The notes under the pieces were generated by a model. The model was not told the DNA's origin. It made no database searches and saw only the letters and a program-made list of their open reading frames with translations. From positions 2,352,369 through 2,416,368 of the forward strand of contig JAWPML010000001.1 of assembly GCA_033344915.1 (NCBI GenBank): DNA of 64,000 nt, given 5' to 3'. Position 1 is the stretch's first letter, and every line of letters begins with the position of its first letter. A program made the translations under genes and the position numbers. This stretch comes from Acidimicrobiales bacterium (GTDB lineage Bacteria; Actinomycetota; Acidimicrobiia; Acidimicrobiales; Aldehydirespiratoraceae). Shown piece by piece: positions 62,609 through 64,000 of this stretch.

Positions 62609-63994
62609 GCGCACCGCCCGCACCAGCGCGGGCGGCAGCAGGAATCCACCGTCCGGCTCCGAGTGGAGCGGGACCTCGGCGAGGACGGCGTCGGCCGTGA
62701 TCGCCCCGTAGAGGTGCGGGAAGCGCTCCACGGTGCCGGTGCCGGCCTCCCAGACCACCGCCGCACCGAGCAGGTGGGCATCGAGCACGACGGCCACCAG
62801 GTCGTCACGCCCCCGGTAGAAGCGGTTGGCCGGCGTCAGCAGCTGGGGCAACGACGACAAGTGGATGAACCCATCGCGATCCCACTCCCGGGGCAGGTAC
62901 GAACCCGACGGCCCGACGGCCTCCCAGACCTCGCGTTCGGTCAGGTGCACGAGCCGAGCCGGCCGCGCGTCCCAACCCGCGGCGATCCGGGCGACCAACG
63001 ACTCGCGCTCGTCGTCCGGCAGGAACGCGGCAACGGCGGCCCGTTCCGCGCACGCGGCCAACTCGACCCGCGTGAAACCGTGGTGCGCAGCGGCCAACTC
63101 GAACTCGCGGCGGGCCGAGGTCGTGGTGATCGCCCGGTCGTCGGGATGGAGCGTGATCCGGAACCCGGCGTCGAACAGGAGGCGGACCGGGTGGTCCTCC
63201 ACGCGTAGGCCGAGACAGGCATTCGAGGTGAGGCAGATCTCCAGGGGAATGCCCCCGTCGCGGACCGCGGCAGCCGTCGGGCCGAGACGGGTGATCCGCC
63301 CGTCGGTGACCTCGCAGTCGTCGATCAGTCGCCAGCCGTGGCCGAGCCGGTCGGGTCGACAGTGGTCGAGCGCGCTCGCGACCTGGTGCACGCCATCCAT
63401 CTCGCCGGCGTGCACCGTGCGGGCCAACCCGTGGTCGGCCGCGAACACGAACGCGGCACGATGGCCCTGCGCCGGGTTCCCGACCTCGCCACCGGCGAGA
63501 TCGAGTCCGACGACCCGCTCCCCCATCCAACGCACCGCGACCTCGGCGGCCTCCACGGAGACCTCCTCGGGCAGGTGCCGCATCGCGCAGACGATCAGCC
63601 GGGCATCACAGCCGAGGTCGGCCGCGTCATCGATCCCCGCGTGGACCGCCGCCATGACCTCGTCGGCGGTGAGTCCGCCCGCGACATGGTTGAGCGGCGC
63701 GAAGCGGAGCTCCGCGTGGACGACGCCGTCCGCGGCAAGATCCTCCACCGCCTCGCGGGCGATGCGGCGCAGCGCCGCCTCGGTCTGGGTGGCGCCGATC
63801 ACGAGATGGAAGCGGGAGAACGCCTCCTCGAACGGCATCCCCGGCGTGATGGTGAGCCACCGAGCCAGTTCTGCCTCGTCGTCCGTCGGCGTCGCGATGC
63901 CGGCCTCGTGAGCGAGCGCCAGCGTCGTCGCGGAACGGACGCCGCCGTCGAGATGGTCGTGCAGGACCACCAGCGGGCCGGAGGCCGCGGTCAC
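62591..63994 (-). CDS. Adenosine deaminase-like protein fused to a DUF952 domain
   Basis: 467 residues from a GTG at 63994, six bases from the window end, so a start further upstream cannot be excluded. The deaminase domain (1 to ~340) has the metal site LHDHLDGG (His-12, His-14), VHAGEMDG (~195), DRLGHGWRL, EICLTSN and the acidic pair in HPDD. After ~345 a second domain begins (LVHLTEREVWEAV, DRDGFIHLSSLPQLL, RFYRGRDDLVAVVLD), the DUF952 fold related to ADP-ribosyltransferase-like proteins. Purine deamination is expected; the role of the tail is unknown. Confidence 0.85.
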   Translation of the reverse strand: MTAASGPLVVLHDHLDGGVRSATTLALAHEAGIATPTDDEAELARWLTITPGMPFEEAFSRFHLVIGATQTEAALRRIAREAVEDLAADGVVHAELRFAPLNHVAGGLTADEVMAAVHAGIDDAADLGCDARLIVCAMRHLPEEVSVEAAEVAVRWMGERVVGLDLAGGEVGNPAQGHRAAFVFAADHGLARTVHAGEMDGVHQVASALDHCRPDRLGHGWRLIDDCEVTDGRITRLGPTAAAVRDGGIPLEICLTSNACLGLRVEDHPVRLLFDAGFRITLHPDDRAITTTSARREFELAAAHHGFTRVELAACAERAAVAAFLPDDERESLVARIAAGWDARPARLVHLTEREVWEAVGPSGSYLPREWDRDGFIHLSSLPQLLTPANRFYRGRDDLVAVVLDAHLLGAAVVWEAGTGTVERFPHLYGAITADAVLAEVPLHSEPDGGFLLPPALVRAVRSPLGR

Positions 63995-64000
63995 GTCTCC

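Overview
The window is a very GC-rich, gene-dense stretch of an actinobacterial chromosome. A WhiB-type regulator, GTG starts, ATGA/GTGA gene overlaps, a CtpE-like P-type ATPase, a deazaflavin-type nitroreductase, many acyl-CoA/SDR/P450 genes and LexA boxes of the CGAAC-N4-GTTCG form all fit. The gene mix (lone CcmF, FGE, CoA transferase, amidohydrolases) suggests an Acidimicrobiia/Ilumatobacter-like organism; that lineage is an inference, since no rRNA or phylogenetic marker is present. No tRNA, rRNA, CRISPR array or transposase gene was seen.

Layout. 1-11.6 kb: one plus-strand operon with a membrane protein (5' end outside the window), ABC ATPase and permease, a coiled-coil/Gly-Glu-rich protein, MoxR ATPase, DUF58 protein and a giant three-vWA membrane protein. 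11.4-16.7 kb (minus): ccmF and the error-prone polymerase dnaE2, the latter behind an SOS box. 16.7-20.2 kb: acyl-CoA dehydrogenase, a decayed DUF2625 gene, a small membrane protein and an amidohydrolase. 20.2-24.3 kb (minus): MarR regulator with a two-gene heterodimeric ABC exporter. 24.4-27.8 kb (minus): a membrane protein, imuB (frameshifted) and imuA' behind a second SOS box. 27.9-30.7 kb: an accessory patch with a probable selenoprotein gene (in-frame TGA followed by a hairpin), a cupin/TetR pair, a small membrane protein and three copies of a structured repeat together with decayed copies of the selenoprotein gene end.

30.7-41.8 kb: VOC, GNAT and serine hydrolase genes on the minus strand, then a long plus-strand series of tightly coupled genes (lipoprotein, NTF2-like, NUDIX, CtpE-like ATPase, SDR, enoyl-CoA hydratase, pseudo-SDR, SDR, diacylglycerol-kinase-like). 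41.8-45.4 kb (minus): asparagine-synthase-like protein, deazaflavin-type oxidoreductase, formylglycine-generating enzyme and WhiB. 45.6-51.2 kb: alpha/beta hydrolase, CoA transferase, aldehyde dehydrogenase, thiolase and amidohydrolase. 51.2-64 kb: HerA-like ATPase, sugar transferase, MFS transporter, P450 with an SDR, Ski2-like helicase, SDR and an adenosine deaminase-DUF952 fusion.

How it fits together. The most coherent systems are the MoxR/vWA operon, the SOS mutasome (ImuA', ImuB, DnaE2), which is split into two loci about 9 kb apart with one LexA-type box each, and the MarR-controlled exporter. The most unusual item is the small selenoprotein candidate at 27.9 kb, which lies divergent to imuA' and sits at the head of a repeat-rich patch.
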